From: Amaurobius ferox
Taxonomy: Eukaryota; Arthropoda; Arachnida; Araneae; Amaurobiidae
Direction of reading: 5' to 3'
Assembly (NCBI GenBank): GCA_951213105.1
Contig: OX578140.1
Coordinates: forward strand, 36,360,003-36,424,002
Length of the DNA stretch: 64,000 nucleotides
Shown here: in pieces, positions 1 to 11,225 of the stretch
How the letters are laid out: every line of letters starts with the position of its first letter
Numbering within the stretch: position 1 is the first letter of the stretch
Position numbers and translations under genes: made by a program
The notes under the pieces: generated by a model
Seen by the model: only the letters and a program-made list of their open reading frames with translations
Database searches by the model: none
Told to the model about the DNA's origin: nothing

Positions 1-751
1 TCAAAATTTATTTACATTTCGTTTGTTAATGAAGTGCTAAAATAAATACACATCTGCGTTAATATAGCTAATAACATTGCTAGGAAACCCATAATAATTA
101 ATCACTTATCAAGCAGCTTTTTTTTCTCCTTAGGTAGAGAAAGTCGACAAACAAATTTAAAAGAGAATATCTTATTGAAACTCTTTTAGATATAGTCATA
201 ATAAGACATTTTTTTTAAACTTTTCTTGAGGTGATGAATTAGGTCAAGTAAAATGGACTAAACTGCTTAAACCTTCTAGAAAAGTTCTTAAGTACCACCT
301 CCTTGATTTCTAGATTTAGAAAATAGCTGTGAATTTATTTCCTAGCAAATAATAGAACAGAATTTGCGATTTATTAATTTCAAGGCTCGCTTTGCCTCAT
401 AATTTTCACAAAATGGCCGAGACTTCAAAAATTAAATTTAAGTTTTAAAGAAAAAAATTAAATATAATGAAATGAAGAAACTTAGTTTAATTTTGAGATT
501 TTATTATTGCCATCGTGGCGGCATTTCTCGAAAGTCGCTAAACTGACGAAGTCGCTCCAAAGATATCGCCAAGTACACCAAATTCCTCTCCAACTTGGTC
601 GACCGAAGTGACACACATGTATTTGTTTTTCTTACGTGATATATATGGTATAACATTTAGTTCATAGAGGCGATATTGGTCTAGAAGCCTCGCAGTCTAC
701 GTAAGAAGGCTTCAACTAATTAAAATTGCTGTTTTAAGCGTTGGTTTTAAT
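1..751. other. AT-rich non-coding stretch, nothing recognised
   Basis: No long reading frame, splice-bounded exon or terminal repeat is visible. A short stretch near 505-620 with repeated TCGCC/CGCCAA words is reminiscent of the middle of repeat family A but is too degraded to assign. Confidence 0.5.
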
Positions 752-1242
752 CATGGAGTTAGAGGAGGATATAAAACTCTTATGGATAAAACGCTTAAAA
801 ATGCCATAATGCTTTGAGAATTAAATCTAGGTGTCGATAATGTTAGTAAATTCCCATCAGTTTTCACTTCACACAGCAGGAATGTGTAATATATAGTATA
901 TGTATTTTTGATTATTTTTAAATTAACACTCCCTAATTAGAAGTATAATTAAACAGCAATTTTTCCGTAGTTGTACAGGACAAGGTACGGAATATATGGA
1001 GAGAAAATTAAATTGAAATGTAAAATAAATCTGAGTACGTGGAAATATTAATTATTCTTTCAGTTCTAATTTGCATTGCTTATAGTTTATTTTTACAAAA
1101 TTGACAGTTTTAATAAATATTTTAAGCCTTTCGCCATAGAAGTACATACAATGCAGAACTAGTTAGCTTATCCCAGCTCCACTTGACCACCTGAATTATT
1201 GTCTTAAACGACATTGGTGGCCTCTAAATATGAAGTTTTAAA
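752..1242 (+). repeat. Dispersed repeat family G, copy 1
   Basis: About 490 bp that recurs at 7812-8263 and 56085-56563, all in the same orientation. All copies share an opening GAGTTAGA word, an ordered series of blocks (ATAAAACTC, CTAGGTGTCG, CCTAATTA, TTTCAGTTCTA, TTTCGCCATAGAA, ACATACAATGCA) and a final CGACATTGG-like block. There are no obvious terminal inverted repeats and no coding frame. Class unknown. Confidence 0.7.
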
Positions 1243-2439
1243 CTCCTTCCTTTTACATTCATGTTTTTAACAATAACATTAAGTCTTTGCGAGTTATGGT
1301 TTTAATTTTCAACAATAAAATAATTATTTAAACGATCGGGTTAATGTTTTAATTGTTGCTTTTAACATTAGATCTAAGGAGGACGACCTTCTTCCGGATA
1401 TAGCAGACTTCACGTGCACGATTGATAAGGTGATTTTAAAACGAGAACATTCTTGCTGTTACATGCTTAATTTAAGACCTCAGCAGTCAAAATATGTTCA
1501 TTTGTCTAGGAGTTCAAAGAAAAAATCTGTTTTAGAGTGGCCGGTACAAGAGTTTGATCTCTTCAAATAATTACAAATAAAACCTTTTAGAACGAAGTAC
1601 GTGAATCCTTCAACATGCGTCGTTATAATGGACTTTCGTGATAACAGAATCTAATGTTGAGCCCAAAGATTACATTTTTTTTGTTTATTTTGCTTCGTAT
1701 TGATCCTTATAGCCGGACGTAAACTATTTCATTGACAGAATGACCCTATTTTCTTATACGTTTCAATAGTCTACATAAGTTTAGTTGCAAATTCGCTGTT
1801 GTAAGATATCAAACTAAGGTTTTGCATAACAGACAAGCAGGCTACCCGGAGAAAACTCACTACTAGAGATACGACTTTGAAAAATTAACAATTGGCTCTT
1901 TAAACTCGATGCGCTATCCCTAATTCGTCCACAATCATTTTATACTTAATTCATCATTAGAAAACGAATGGAACTCATTTTGATCTACTGTCGTGGTATG
2001 CCCGGAAAAGTTCAGTGGCCTACATGTTGATCTTTGCCATCATATATCTTGGAACAATATATAGCAGGAATACACGAAACTGGAACACGAAACATTATAT
2101 TGTAATAGCTTTTTGGCTTGTTTTTATACTGTTAATGTCGTTCTTTGGCAAGATGGAAGTTTATAGCACCGTATGAAAACAGCTTGACTGTATTTTGTGA
2201 TGTTTTATGTAACTCCAACATAGTCTAGTGCAACATGCTAGGCAGAAAGGCAAATCGAATGTGTACTGAAAAAAATCCTGCCTTTCCAGAAACTTAAAAT
2301 ATTTCAGGCTTAAGTGATCTAATTTTATCTGAAAGTAATTTTAGTTGATCATTTAAACATATTATACTATCCACTGAGAAGTTTAAAACACTTATCAAAA
2401 TATATTACGTTTTTCGAATGCATTTATATAAAAGTTACA
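1243..2439. other. Non-coding stretch, nothing recognised
   Basis: AT-rich sequence without long frames, inverted termini or similarity to other parts of the window that could be detected by reading. Confidence 0.45.
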
Positions 2440-2482
2440 CGACGGTTTTATTAATCCACTTTGTGGATTAATAAAACCGTCG
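2440..2482. repeat. Perfect 20-bp inverted repeat, 3-nt loop
   Basis: The arm at 2440-2459 (CGACGGTTTTATTAATCCAC) is followed by TTT and its exact reverse complement at 2463-2482. Complementarity continues outward (ACAC/GTGT) with one unpaired base. No mismatch in the 20-bp arms implies a recent origin or a foldback copying event. It is not inside any recognised element. Confidence 0.95.
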
Positions 2483-2666
2483 GTGTTTGACGGTGTATTA
2501 ATATTTATCACTAACCATGATATCTACTGGCGTTATTTTAATCAACTCATTTTTAAATCAAATATTTCTTGCAAAGCCAGTAACACTAACTGCAAACACA
2601 GCCGTTAGTGTATACGAGAAATCTAATACAACTATGAAGATCTCCAGTTCGACCAAATCATTTATA

Positions 2667-4090
2667 CACTGGCGGAAAATAAAATCCCAACACCAAGAAG
2701 GAGTTGTGCTAGATAAACGAAATTTGAAAGACACGTTTTGCACATATAAAAGATGATGCCTATTCAAATTTCCCGCTAGTCGAATAAGAGTGGCGCTAGT
2801 AGCGCCACTATGATCATGCAAATCACTTTTGCTTTAAATAATCGATGTAAACTTCTTGAGCGTTATTTATCGTCCGGATTGGACGTTGTGAAGTAGATTT
2901 GAGTCGAGAATGCTTTTAAGGAGACGAAGAAGGCAGTATCAGCAGCTTAGTGAGTTTGAACGAGGCCGTATAATAGGGATACGAGAAGGTGGATTTTCTT
3001 TCCGCGATGTAGCAGAAAGACTTGGCAGGGATGTATCCAGTGTGCATGATTGTTGGCAGCAGTGGCCACGGGAAAGCACTGCCTCAAGAAGACCGGGCCG
3101 CACACGGGCCACTACTGAGAGGGAAGACCGCCGTATTCGCCGTATGGTTGTGGCAGATCGTACTGCATCTGCAGCAGCAATTAGAGCTTGTGTTGACCCC
3201 AGAGTGATACAGCGAACTGTAAGAAATCGATTACTTGAGGAACAGCTCCGAGCCAGACGGCCTATAGCGTTCATACCACTAACTCCGAATCACTGCCATC
3301 TGCGACGTCAGTGGTATCAAGCTAGAGCTCATTGGAGGGCAGAATGGAGATCTGTTGTATTCTCAGATGAGAGCCGTTTCTATCTTGGTGCCAGTGATGG
3401 TCGTATGTTGATAAGAAGGAGGCCAGGTGAGCGCTTGGAACCAAGCTGTTTGCGGCGTTGACACACTGGACATACATCAGGAGTTGTGGTCTGAGGAGCC
3501 ATTTCCTATGACAGCAGGAGCACTCTCGTCGTTATCCCAAGCAACTTGACAGCAAATTTGTACATCAGACTGTGTTGATTGAACCTGTTGTGCTACCATT
3601 CATGAGAAGTATTTAAGAGGGTGTTTTCCAACAGGATAAAGCTCGTTCTCATACCACTGCTGTCACCCAACGTACTCTACAGAGTGTCGACATGTTACTT
3701 TGGTCTGCGAGATCAGCAGATCTTTCTCCCATCGAGCACGCATGGGGCATTATTGGAAGACAAATTCAGCGTCATCCACAATCAGCATTAACCGTTGCTG
3801 ATTTGACTGATCAAGTGCAACAAGCATGAAATTCCATTCCACAAAATGACATACGGCACCTGTACGACACAATGCATGCACGTTTGCATGCTTGCATTCA
3901 AAATGGTGGCGATTACAGCGGTTACTAATGTACCACCATTTCACATTTGAAATGGCTCTTCTCGCGCATACTTTAACCTGTGACCTTGAAACTTTAATCA
4001 AATAAATGTTACCTACACAATTGCTTTGCCTAAATTTCATTCCTCTAAACTAATCTCTTCTTGGTGTTGGGATTTTATTTTCCTCCAGTG
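2667..4090 (+). mobile_element. Tc1-like DNA transposon (element T1), degraded
   Basis: The element is 1424 bp. It is bounded by ~34-bp terminal inverted repeats (CACTGGCGGAAAATAAAATC at the left; the right end is its complement with one visible mismatch) and flanked by TA at 2665-2666 and 4091-4092, the normal Tc1/mariner target duplication. The word CACCAAGAAG begins 24 bases in from the left tip, as in the two other Tc1 copies in the window. It encloses a broken transposase reading left to right. With near-matching TIRs but several coding lesions, it looks like a moderately old copy that could move only with enzyme supplied by another copy. Confidence 0.93.
2910..3928 (+). pseudogene. Tc1-like transposase pseudogene
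   Basis: This is the remnant of a cut-and-paste DDE transposase. It opens with an arginine-rich start and a helix-turn-helix region (LSEFERGRIIGIREGG, then a second HTH around residues 60-110). The catalytic part follows: first Asp in VVFSDESRF near residue 153, second Asp in FQQDKARSHTT, Glu in DLSPIEHAW. The 183-codon first frame ends at about 3461. The remainder (from about 3623) is in another frame, so at least one frameshift separates the halves. Further stops occur, including one in place of the Trp after QVQQA. The C-terminal GGDYSGY is followed by a stop at 3926-3928. Second Asp to Glu is 32 residues, two fewer than in classical Tc1. No functional protein can be made. Confidence 0.9.
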
Positions 4091-4092
4091 TA

Positions 4093-5992
4093 TTTAAACC
4101 ATACAAACAGAAAACGCTACATCCTAGTCTTATCATATAATTTTTTACATGACTTATCATATAATTATTCTAGTTTTATCATATAATTTTTACGTCGTAT
4201 ATCTCGTGTATGTTTGTACATGCATTTTGGATGATAATTACCTACTGCAAATAATGCCTGCGAATCTCTGAAACAGAATCGAGCAATATACTCAAGCCGG
4301 ATGCTGCCTCTTTGGGGAATTTTTCCTGAAGCAGAGAAACAGGAATTCATTTACGAAGACTCTGAATAACAACAATTAATCTGTATATCACATCGGATAT
4401 CACAACATGCTGTATATAGATTAATGGACGATGCTATTATTCATTCTACGGAATTAGAATCGGAAATGTTTCTTTCGTAAGTTTTAGGGTAAATTGTTAT
4501 TTATAAGACAATACTAAATGCGTATTTTATGTTCCTTAAATTGAAACACAAATAAAAACTTTTTTCTTATTTTTAAATTTCCAATTTATTTATGTAAATA
4601 ACAACAGAACACAAATGCACACACACGTATATAAGTATATATAATTAAAAATATAACTATATGGTATGAATCCATAATGTTTTAAAATTTTACTGTATGA
4701 AAAATTGCTGTTTACAAGCTAAAGGAAATTAAGCCTTTTTTTTTGGAGCAATATATTCGTATGTGTCTTTAAGGCTTTTTTATGAAGTCCTTTTGTGACT
4801 ATCTGCATCAGACTCTCAGCAGAAGTTGGTCAGCATGTGTTTGTCTCACCGTCCTTTACCCTCAATCAGTTTCTTTTATGTCTTTGAAATATTTCACCTA
4901 ACTCACTCATTGCAACTAAATTTTCTGTAAAATAGTCTAAATGAGAATATATGAAGTGGATTTTGATGCTCATATTGCATACTAAAATCTTGAATTTCCA
5001 TACCGTATCAGCCGCATTTTTTTTCATAATTGGAACTTTTACGGTTGCCTAAAAAATTGTTGATAACATTTCTGAGTCCATTCCATGCTTTTCTTTCCAC
5101 ATCTGTTACACTTTGTTCAAAATGGAGATAGTTGTTTAGTTTACTTATTTAAGATTCATCAAATATTCCTTCTATCTCGGCACTAGACAGAGAAGAAAGC
5201 AGGACACAAGGTATTAAAAACATTTTTCACTTTTATGCAGAACTTTCACAAACTGCTTGATGAACCCTACTCTGATACAAAGTGGTGATAGTAACACTTT
5301 CTGTGGATTCACCAAGATGTAGGCTGTTATATTTTTTGTGCCTGAAATCAATGCATTTTTATGCGGCCATGTTTTTTGTATCCAATACAAGTCTATATTT
5401 CTGCTATCCCATTCATAAAATAAGCATGGAAATTTGGTATAACTTCCTGTTGGCCTAAAATTATAGCAATAACTTTCATGTTCCTGCATATTGGCCGATC
5501 GTGTTCGTCATATTTTATTTTTCTGAATTATATTTCTTCAGTTCCATAAGCATATTTTATTTTATAGCAAATAAGTTTATAATCTATTATATTTTTTAAT
5601 ATTTCTGAAAATAATGTTTACTTTTTAAAAAGAAAAACGTAAAAATAGCGTCATATTGCTTCTTAAGATTAATATGCTTTGAATTATTAAAAAACTAAAT
5701 TAATAAAAGAAAATTGCACGTGATATGCAAAAGGTAAGGTCTTTTTGGAACTTAGCATGCCAAACTTCCTGTAAAATAGTCAATTTTTTCCAAACAAGAA
5801 AGTACATGTAAACTTGTATAATTAAAAAATCGCCAGTTTATAAAGCATATGATATTTAGCGAATTTAAGTCTTAGTTCGAAAGTTAATGGTAAATTTACA
5901 TAAACTATCGAATTCCACAGCACCATGTAATCGCATTTATATTCAAAAGTTTAATATCTTATTTTCTACACTTGAATATTATTTTAAAAAAA
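4093..5992. other. Non-coding stretch, nothing recognised
   Basis: About 1.9 kb with only short chance frames. There is no splice-bounded exon and no terminal repeats. Runs of A/T and a short CA-rich patch near 4610-4625 are the only visible features. Confidence 0.45.
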
Positions 5993-6757
5993 TCTGATGT
6001 GGGCAACACATGACTTTCCTTATATAATGCAATGAATTTACTACTTCTACAGTTAAAAAATGTTATTCTTATAATAAATACTTATATTTTTTCCAAGATA
6101 TTGAATTTTCTTCAATTAGTCGTCATTTTCATTGATTTAGCGTCGTTTTTATCCATTTGACGAGATTTTTGTTAATTTGGCGACAATTAAAAATGTTGCC
6201 AAGTTGGCGATATTCCGCCAAATTCGTCCCTAAAACCTCGCCAAGCGTTATGGGCGGAGAAATAAGTTATTCTTACAACACATAAATGACTATTGGCGTT
6301 CAAATACAAAAGTATTACTCAAAGTATCTTTTTTCATGAATGGAACGAGATAGTTCCACGACAATGATGTCACCAAATTTATCGCATAGTATTACATACG
6401 AAGAGTGAGCATGTTTCTTAATAGGAAATATTTTTTTTTATTTTATATGACTTTTTGATAATTTTTTTGAAAAATGTGCAATATCTCGAGAACGGTTCAT
6501 GTTAGCGTTCTAAAATTTATGCCAATCGTTTTCTAATGAAAAATTACATAAGAAATGTCTATTTGCGTGACTTTGTGAGAGGTTCTGGTTTTTTGACGAT
6601 TTTTTCAAAATTTCACTCGAAAATTTAGGTGGGTTCTGAACTTTCGATTGCATATAAAAACAATAGGCTTCCAGTGTTTACGGATTGTGATTTTTGTACC
6701 AAATTTCGTTTGAATCGGTCCATTCGTTCGTCAGTTATCGTCTCCACAGACTCACTG

Positions 6758-6789
<32 letters not shown>

Positions 6790-6972
6790 TTTCACACACA
6801 CACACACACACACATACTTTCACACACACACACACACACACAGACATCACCTCAAAAATGTTTGATTCGTGATCAGGGATGCTTGAAACGTGCTCTCCCG
6901 TCGAAAACTCGAATTCGAATTTTCGACCCCGTCACAATACTTTCTTTATACATTATGTATATAAGGAAAGTA
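5993..6972 (+). mobile_element. Repeat family A, copy A1 (full, with CA microsatellite)
   Basis: This is a full-length member of the commonest ~0.93-1.0-kb family. It starts TCTGATGTGGGCAACACATG after an A-run and is soon followed by ACTTTCCTTATATAATG. The middle has runs of CGCC/GGCG words. Towards the 3' end come a (CA)n tract (about 6759-6842), a conserved block (GTGATCAGGGATGCTTGAAA), a GAATTCGAATTTTCGAC palindrome, and a terminal hairpin ACTTTCCTTATA...TATAAGGAAAGT. The 3' arm is complementary to the 5' subterminal ACTTTCC motif. There is no coding capacity: frames over the CA tract (poly Thr-His) are artefacts. The architecture suggests a non-autonomous Helentron/DINE-like element; this class is an inference. 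Confidence 0.8.
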
Positions 6973-7019
6973 ATAACATTTCCGTGGTTAACAAAGTGTA
7001 GTAAAGATAAGCGAAATTA

Positions 7020-7316
7020 CTTCTTGAAATAAATATGCTGCAGTAACCCTACATCGATACTATGAGTGAGATATACACGTATGACTATAACTTAAGTTGC
7101 TAGAGCATTCGTCGTACGATAGAAGTATGAGGATTTGAAATTTTAAAAAATTGAAGAAAAAATAAACGAATTTGCTTATTGAAATCAATATATTGCACTA
7201 CAGCTAATTTTAAGGTACACCTATACTGCGAATAAGATGCAAACATATAGCTAGCAATAACTTAAGATGCTAGAGTATTCATCGTGCGATAGATATATAC
7301 TGATTAGAAATTTTAA
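7020..7316 (+). repeat. Diverged tandem duplication, ~170-bp unit
   Basis: Two units: the block ATAACTTAAGTTGCTAGAGC at ~7087 returns as ATAACTTAAGATGCTAGAGT at ~7257. Both are followed by a TCGT(A/G)CGATAGA word and GAAATTTTAA. The preceding parts (TTGAAAT, ATATGCTGCAGTA / ATATTGCACTACAG) also align. Confidence 0.75.
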
Positions 7317-7811
7317 GAAAACGCAAATAGAAAACATAATTTAAAATAATTATAAAAATAAATAGTTGAATATTTATGGTATTCACAACAATATTATTTT
7401 ATAAGCTTTCGACACTTATAAAACAGTTAGCCAAAGTCTGACGCATTCTATAATTATGTTTTTGAATATCGAGCAACTTTTAACTTTTTTTTTCACGGCT
7501 TTCGTATAACACTCTCTACTCATAAACGCATCATATATTTATATGATATTGAAATGACAGGAACGTAGCACTAAAATAAAACTGTACAGTGGCAGAGTAA
7601 TATTCTAAATAAGACCACAAAGGAAAAATGGTTATCTTTATTTTAGTAATTTTTAAATCCATTTTATACAAAAATTCCCTCAACTTAGTACTTATGACCA
7701 TTAAACTAGCCAAAATATATTTAGTAAGTTCCTTACATACATGTTTCTCCTCTCTAGAAATGAGAACAAAAAGGCACACTTCTTCAGTAGTCCCTATCTA
7801 ATCGTTGCACA
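7317..7811. other. Non-coding stretch, nothing recognised
   Basis: No gene, element end or repeat was recognised in this interval. Confidence 0.4.
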
Positions 7812-8263
7812 CATGAAGTTAGAGAGGAGATAAAACTCCTATGCATGAAACTACTGAAAACTCCATAATATTTTAAGAATGATATCTAGGTGTCGCTAGT
7901 GTTAGTAAAGTGGTCGCTATAGAAAGGCGTAGTATTTAGTATATATATTTTGTATTTTAAAATTAAGGTTGCCTAATTATAAGCATAATTAATCAATATT
8001 TTTTCATAGTTGCAACATAGAGTACAAAATATATGGAGATAAAAATGAATTGAAACGTAAAATAATTTTGAATACGTAGGAATGTTCTTTATTGTTTCAG
8101 TTCTAATTTGCATTCCGCTAATGAGTTATTTTTTCAAAATTTACTGTTTAAAATAAATATTTAAGAGATTTCGCCATAGAATGCATACAATGCACGACTA
8201 CCCAGCGCCTCCTGAATTATTGTCTCAAACGATATTGGCGTTTTCTGAATATGAAATTTTAAC
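7812..8263 (+). repeat. Dispersed repeat family G, copy 2
   Basis: The same ordered blocks as at 752-1242: GAAGTTAGAG, CTAGGTGTCGCTAGTGTTAG, CCTAATTATAAGCATAATTA, TTTCAGTTCTAATTTGCATT, TTTCGCCATAGAATGCATAC. Some internal indels. Confidence 0.7.
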
Positions 8264-8414
8264 TTTTTATCTTTACCTCCATGGTTTTAGAATTAAAAGT
8301 TTCTCCGTATAACAAAATTTTCCCATTTATATGATTGCTTCAAACTAGCTCGAAAATCGACTAAAAGGGCCTCACAGGTATTTGTCTCTGTTGCCTCAGA
8401 TATATACTCTTGAT

Positions 8415-8929
8415 CAGTGTTTCTCACCGGGCCGCGACACGGTACCGGACCGTGAGAGATTCTCTAGGAATTTGTCGTTTTAGTTTTCTAAGTATTTATT
8501 ATGAGTAAATATTTGATAGTTAAAATATTCAAAGGAGAATAATATTCCTGAATGTGTCGAAAAGCTCAGAACCAGAACGCCTAAATAACATCTGTGTAGC
8601 AAATGTCAGTGACCGAGCCGAATTTACATTTTAATATGAATAAGAAATCGCTCAGCTGACTTCTGTGGTGAATTACAATTGATAAATATTTTTCTCTCTC
8701 AATAAAGTTTTTTTATTTCAAACCAACATCAATAAAATCAATTTAATATTACAATAATCCATTTTATACTGAATAATATTATAAATTTTATGTGCTTTAT
8801 GATTATGCCATAATTAATTTCTAATACTTATGTTAGTTTAATGTACGAGTAAATTTGTTGGGACGGGGCCTTTATTTCATGAGAAAATAATTTACCGGGC
8901 CGGAATCTCACAAAGGTTGAGAAGCACTG
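8415..8929. mobile_element. hAT-like non-autonomous DNA transposon (515 bp)
   Basis: The termini read CAGTGTTTCTCACCGGGCCG and, inverted, CAGTGCTTCTCAACCTTTGT. This is the CAGTG...TTCTCA(A)CC signature of hAT-superfamily elements. The subterminal GGGCCG/CCGGGCC words are also mirrored. The interior has no transposase. The flanking octamers (CTCTTGAT / CTTTAAAA) agree at only about half of the positions, so an 8-bp target duplication has decayed or is absent. Confidence 0.72.
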
Positions 8930-9096
8930 CTTTAAAAATCTGCAAGTTTGCCACTTTGCTATTTCTAGATTTAGTATTTGATTTTTGTACAACAGATTAT
9001 CGCAAATTGCCCAAGTATCAGTTTTTCTGGACTGCAACTAAAATAATAAAAATTATACTACTTTAAGACGTAAATGATTAAATTATAGCTAAGTAA

Positions 9097-9405
9097 AAAT
9101 AGTTCGAGAGATCAGAAATATATGGCCCTCTCAATCTTTTAAGCTTTTTCTGAACTATTTCTGTTAGATGCAAATCATTCTAGAAAAAATTGTTCTGGAG
9201 ATGCGAAATAAATGGCGCTAACTCTAATTTTACTTTTCCACGTACTCTATCTATTAGGCGTTTTGTGAATTATTTCTCTTAGAGGGAAATTATTTTTAGA
9301 GAAATAGTTCGAGAGATGAGAAATAGATGGCGCTGTGTATACATTGGCTTTTCCACGCCACCCATCTATTCTTTATTTGCTGAACTATTTCTCTTTGAGG
9401 CAAAT
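9097..9405 (+). repeat. Three-unit minisatellite (~90-115 bp), 9.1-9.4 kb
   Basis: The phrase AGTTCGAGAGATcAGAAATA recurs at ~9101, ~9191 and ~9305, each time followed by ATGGC(G)CT. A second phrase, GAACTATTTCTcTTAGA, recurs at ~9151, ~9263 and ~9383. The two phrases contain mutually inverted GAAATAGTTC/GAACTATTTC, so each unit can form a stem. Confidence 0.8.
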
Positions 9406-10079
9406 CTATGGATATCTAGGATAAATGTATCTGTTTAAATAAGATAAATTCTTTAAGTTGAATAAATTCAGTAGGATAAATCATTTAAGATAAAAGATGT
9501 GTGTGTGTGTGTCTCCGTGTTCTTGTGTAGACTATATTTCATGAAAATATGGAGCGATCAGAAATACAAGCGTCCAAAGTGTTTACAATTTCCGCAACGC
9601 TCCAATTTCAGCAGGATATACCGACGACCATAGGCATTTATTCATGACAAAATCTTTATGGGAAAAACCTACTATCTTAAGTATCTTTCATTTTTCGTGA
9701 ACAGTACGGTCACTTCAATTATTACTTATATGTAACGCTCGCAGTAATTCCTTTTCCTAAAACGATTGACTCATACATTTAAGGGAAATCCGTAACCATA
9801 ACAACTGCCTATGATTCTTTTGGGTATTTTCCATCACTAAAGACTTTATAGATCCATATCTTTCTAATCCATAACGAGATTCATTCAAGTCTCTTACTTC
9901 ATTTCATGATATCTTTAAATTCATATTTTGGCAACACGTCCTCGATATGTCAACTTTGGAAGTCGAATTTCAAATCGTATCAAAGACATTTCTTTCCGAG
10001 GTTTTACAGTACAAAACATCGTAAAAGAATCGAACGCCACAGCAGTTTTCTGAATGTTTGAAACCACCAACTATGACTA
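9406..10079. other. Non-coding; short GT tract and fragment shared with 44.7 kb
   Basis: A (GT)n tract lies at ~9497-9511. About 9565-9640 (CGTCCAAAGTGTTTACA, CGCAACGCTCC, then ATACC..GACCAT) matches a block at ~44697-44760, so it is a small fragment of another dispersed repeat. The rest is unassigned. Confidence 0.5.
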
Positions 10080-10275
10080 TACTTCAATAAGTGCAATACA
10101 CTTTATACAAAGGATAAGAAAAACTCCAATAAAGTTTAATAACTCAACGTATAAAAGCACGAATAGCACAATAAAGGAGCATGCAGCTGTTTCGGGGATA
10201 CACTGAATCCCCTTCGTCAGTGCAGGAGAACCGACAAACCCAAAGTCTAAAAGAGAACATTCCTGTTTTGGACTT
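10080..10275 (-). mobile_element. Penelope-like element LTR remnant
   Basis: On the minus strand, a hammerhead-type motif (10182-10220) is followed by a TTTATTGTGC...TTTTATACG segment and a GAGTTATTAAACTTTATTGG stretch. This arrangement is characteristic of the LTR-like ends of Penelope-like retroelements, which carry hammerhead ribozymes. No reverse transcriptase or GIY-YIG coding sequence is present nearby, so only an LTR piece survives. The limits are approximate. Confidence 0.6.
10178..10228 (-). ncRNA. Hammerhead ribozyme motif (type I, Penelope-like), possibly inactive
   Basis: Read on the minus strand, all core boxes occur in order. CUGACGA (10220-10214) is followed by one extra A, then stem II GGGGAU/AUCCCC (10212-10207 with 10199-10194) closing a 7-nt loop. 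GAAA (10193-10190) follows, then a minimal self-complementary stem III CAG/CUG (10189-10184). The nucleotides after stem III (UGC...) can pair with the GCA just before CUGACGA to form stem I. The position that should be U before the cleavage nucleotide reads C, which would weaken or abolish self-cleavage. Hammerheads with this very short stem III usually act as dimers. Confidence 0.72.
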
Positions 10276-10286
10276 CAGATTTGTTA

Positions 10287-10559
10287 GTTCTAATGCGGGC
10301 AACACATAACGTTCCTTACAAAATCAAATTCATTCTCTCTTTGTTTCTTTCATAATTCGTTAAATTGAGTTGAATTGCACAAAATAACGCGGATACTAAT
10401 TTAAAAGTGCACTAAATTTAAAATGTGCACCATATTAAAAATTATTTTTTCGTGTTCTAGGGTATTCAAAACGTGTAAATCCGCTTAAAACCAGTGTTGC
10501 AATTTTCGACACGATTTCTATACTTTCCCTATACATTACGATGTGTTGTAGGAAAAGTA
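10287..10559 (+). mobile_element. Repeat family B, deleted copy B3
   Basis: It keeps both ends of family B but has lost the middle. The 5' part reads TGCGGGCAACACATAACGTTCC; the 3' part reads TTTCGTGTTCTAGGGTATTC, AACGTGTAAATCCG, then the terminal CTTTCCCTATACATT hairpin ending GGAAAAGTAA. Coordinates are good to a few bases at the 3' end and approximate at the 5' end. Confidence 0.65.
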
Positions 10560-10576
10560 AAAAATATGTATCCTTT

Positions 10577-11225
10577 TCACACGTTTTGATTTTTGAAAAT
10601 TTCTTGTGGGTTTTTTTTTAGAGTTTATTAATTTAAGTTACCGAAAGCTTAGGAATACTGATAAATTGATTCTTTTGGAAGATTTGTATTAATATATAGT
10701 AAATACTATTTTAATATCTGTTAAATCCATAACGTTGATCTAACCACCATTTTTTCTTAAAAGTACTACCAATAATTTTCATTGAAGTATTTTTATATAA
10801 TAAGTAGTATTTTATATAATAAAGTAAATGTCAAATAATTCTATTTTGAATCATACTAATTAGAATAAATGCTGTCGTTTTCTATCTACAATTTTACTTA
10901 ATTTACCCTAATAATTAACACAAGACTAACTGTACGTGCATTTGTTCCTGAAATTATATCCACATCTCACTGGTATCATTCGAAAACAAATCAAACTGTG
11001 TTAAGGAGTTTTCAGGAGTCATCTTTAACATTCTAATCTCCTCTCAGATTTAACATAAATAAACTTTGCAAGGAACCCAAATGATTTCATATTTAAAACA
11101 TCATATCACCTCGCACCCTATATTTTTCCATCCTTATACAATCTAAATATTCAGTGCCTAAATTTACTGCTCTGTATAAATAAGCATAAAATTCAGTGAC
11201 GGCTTTATTTAACCAAGGTTTAATA
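10577..11225. other. Non-coding stretch, nothing recognised
   Basis: AT-rich sequence without recognisable features apart from short A/T runs. Confidence 0.4.

Noticed and set aside
2440..2482. A microRNA precursor
   Set aside because: Perfect arms with a 3-nt loop are too short and too regular for a typical animal pre-miRNA, and nothing indicates expression.
6625..7032. Frames of 60-110 codons rich in Thr-His, Cys-Val or Ser across the CA tracts of family A (also at 21143-21589, 23165-23461, 31203-31536)
   Set aside because: They are translations of (CA)n/(GT)n and of the surrounding repeat, shared by every copy on either strand. No start context, splice sites or protein family.
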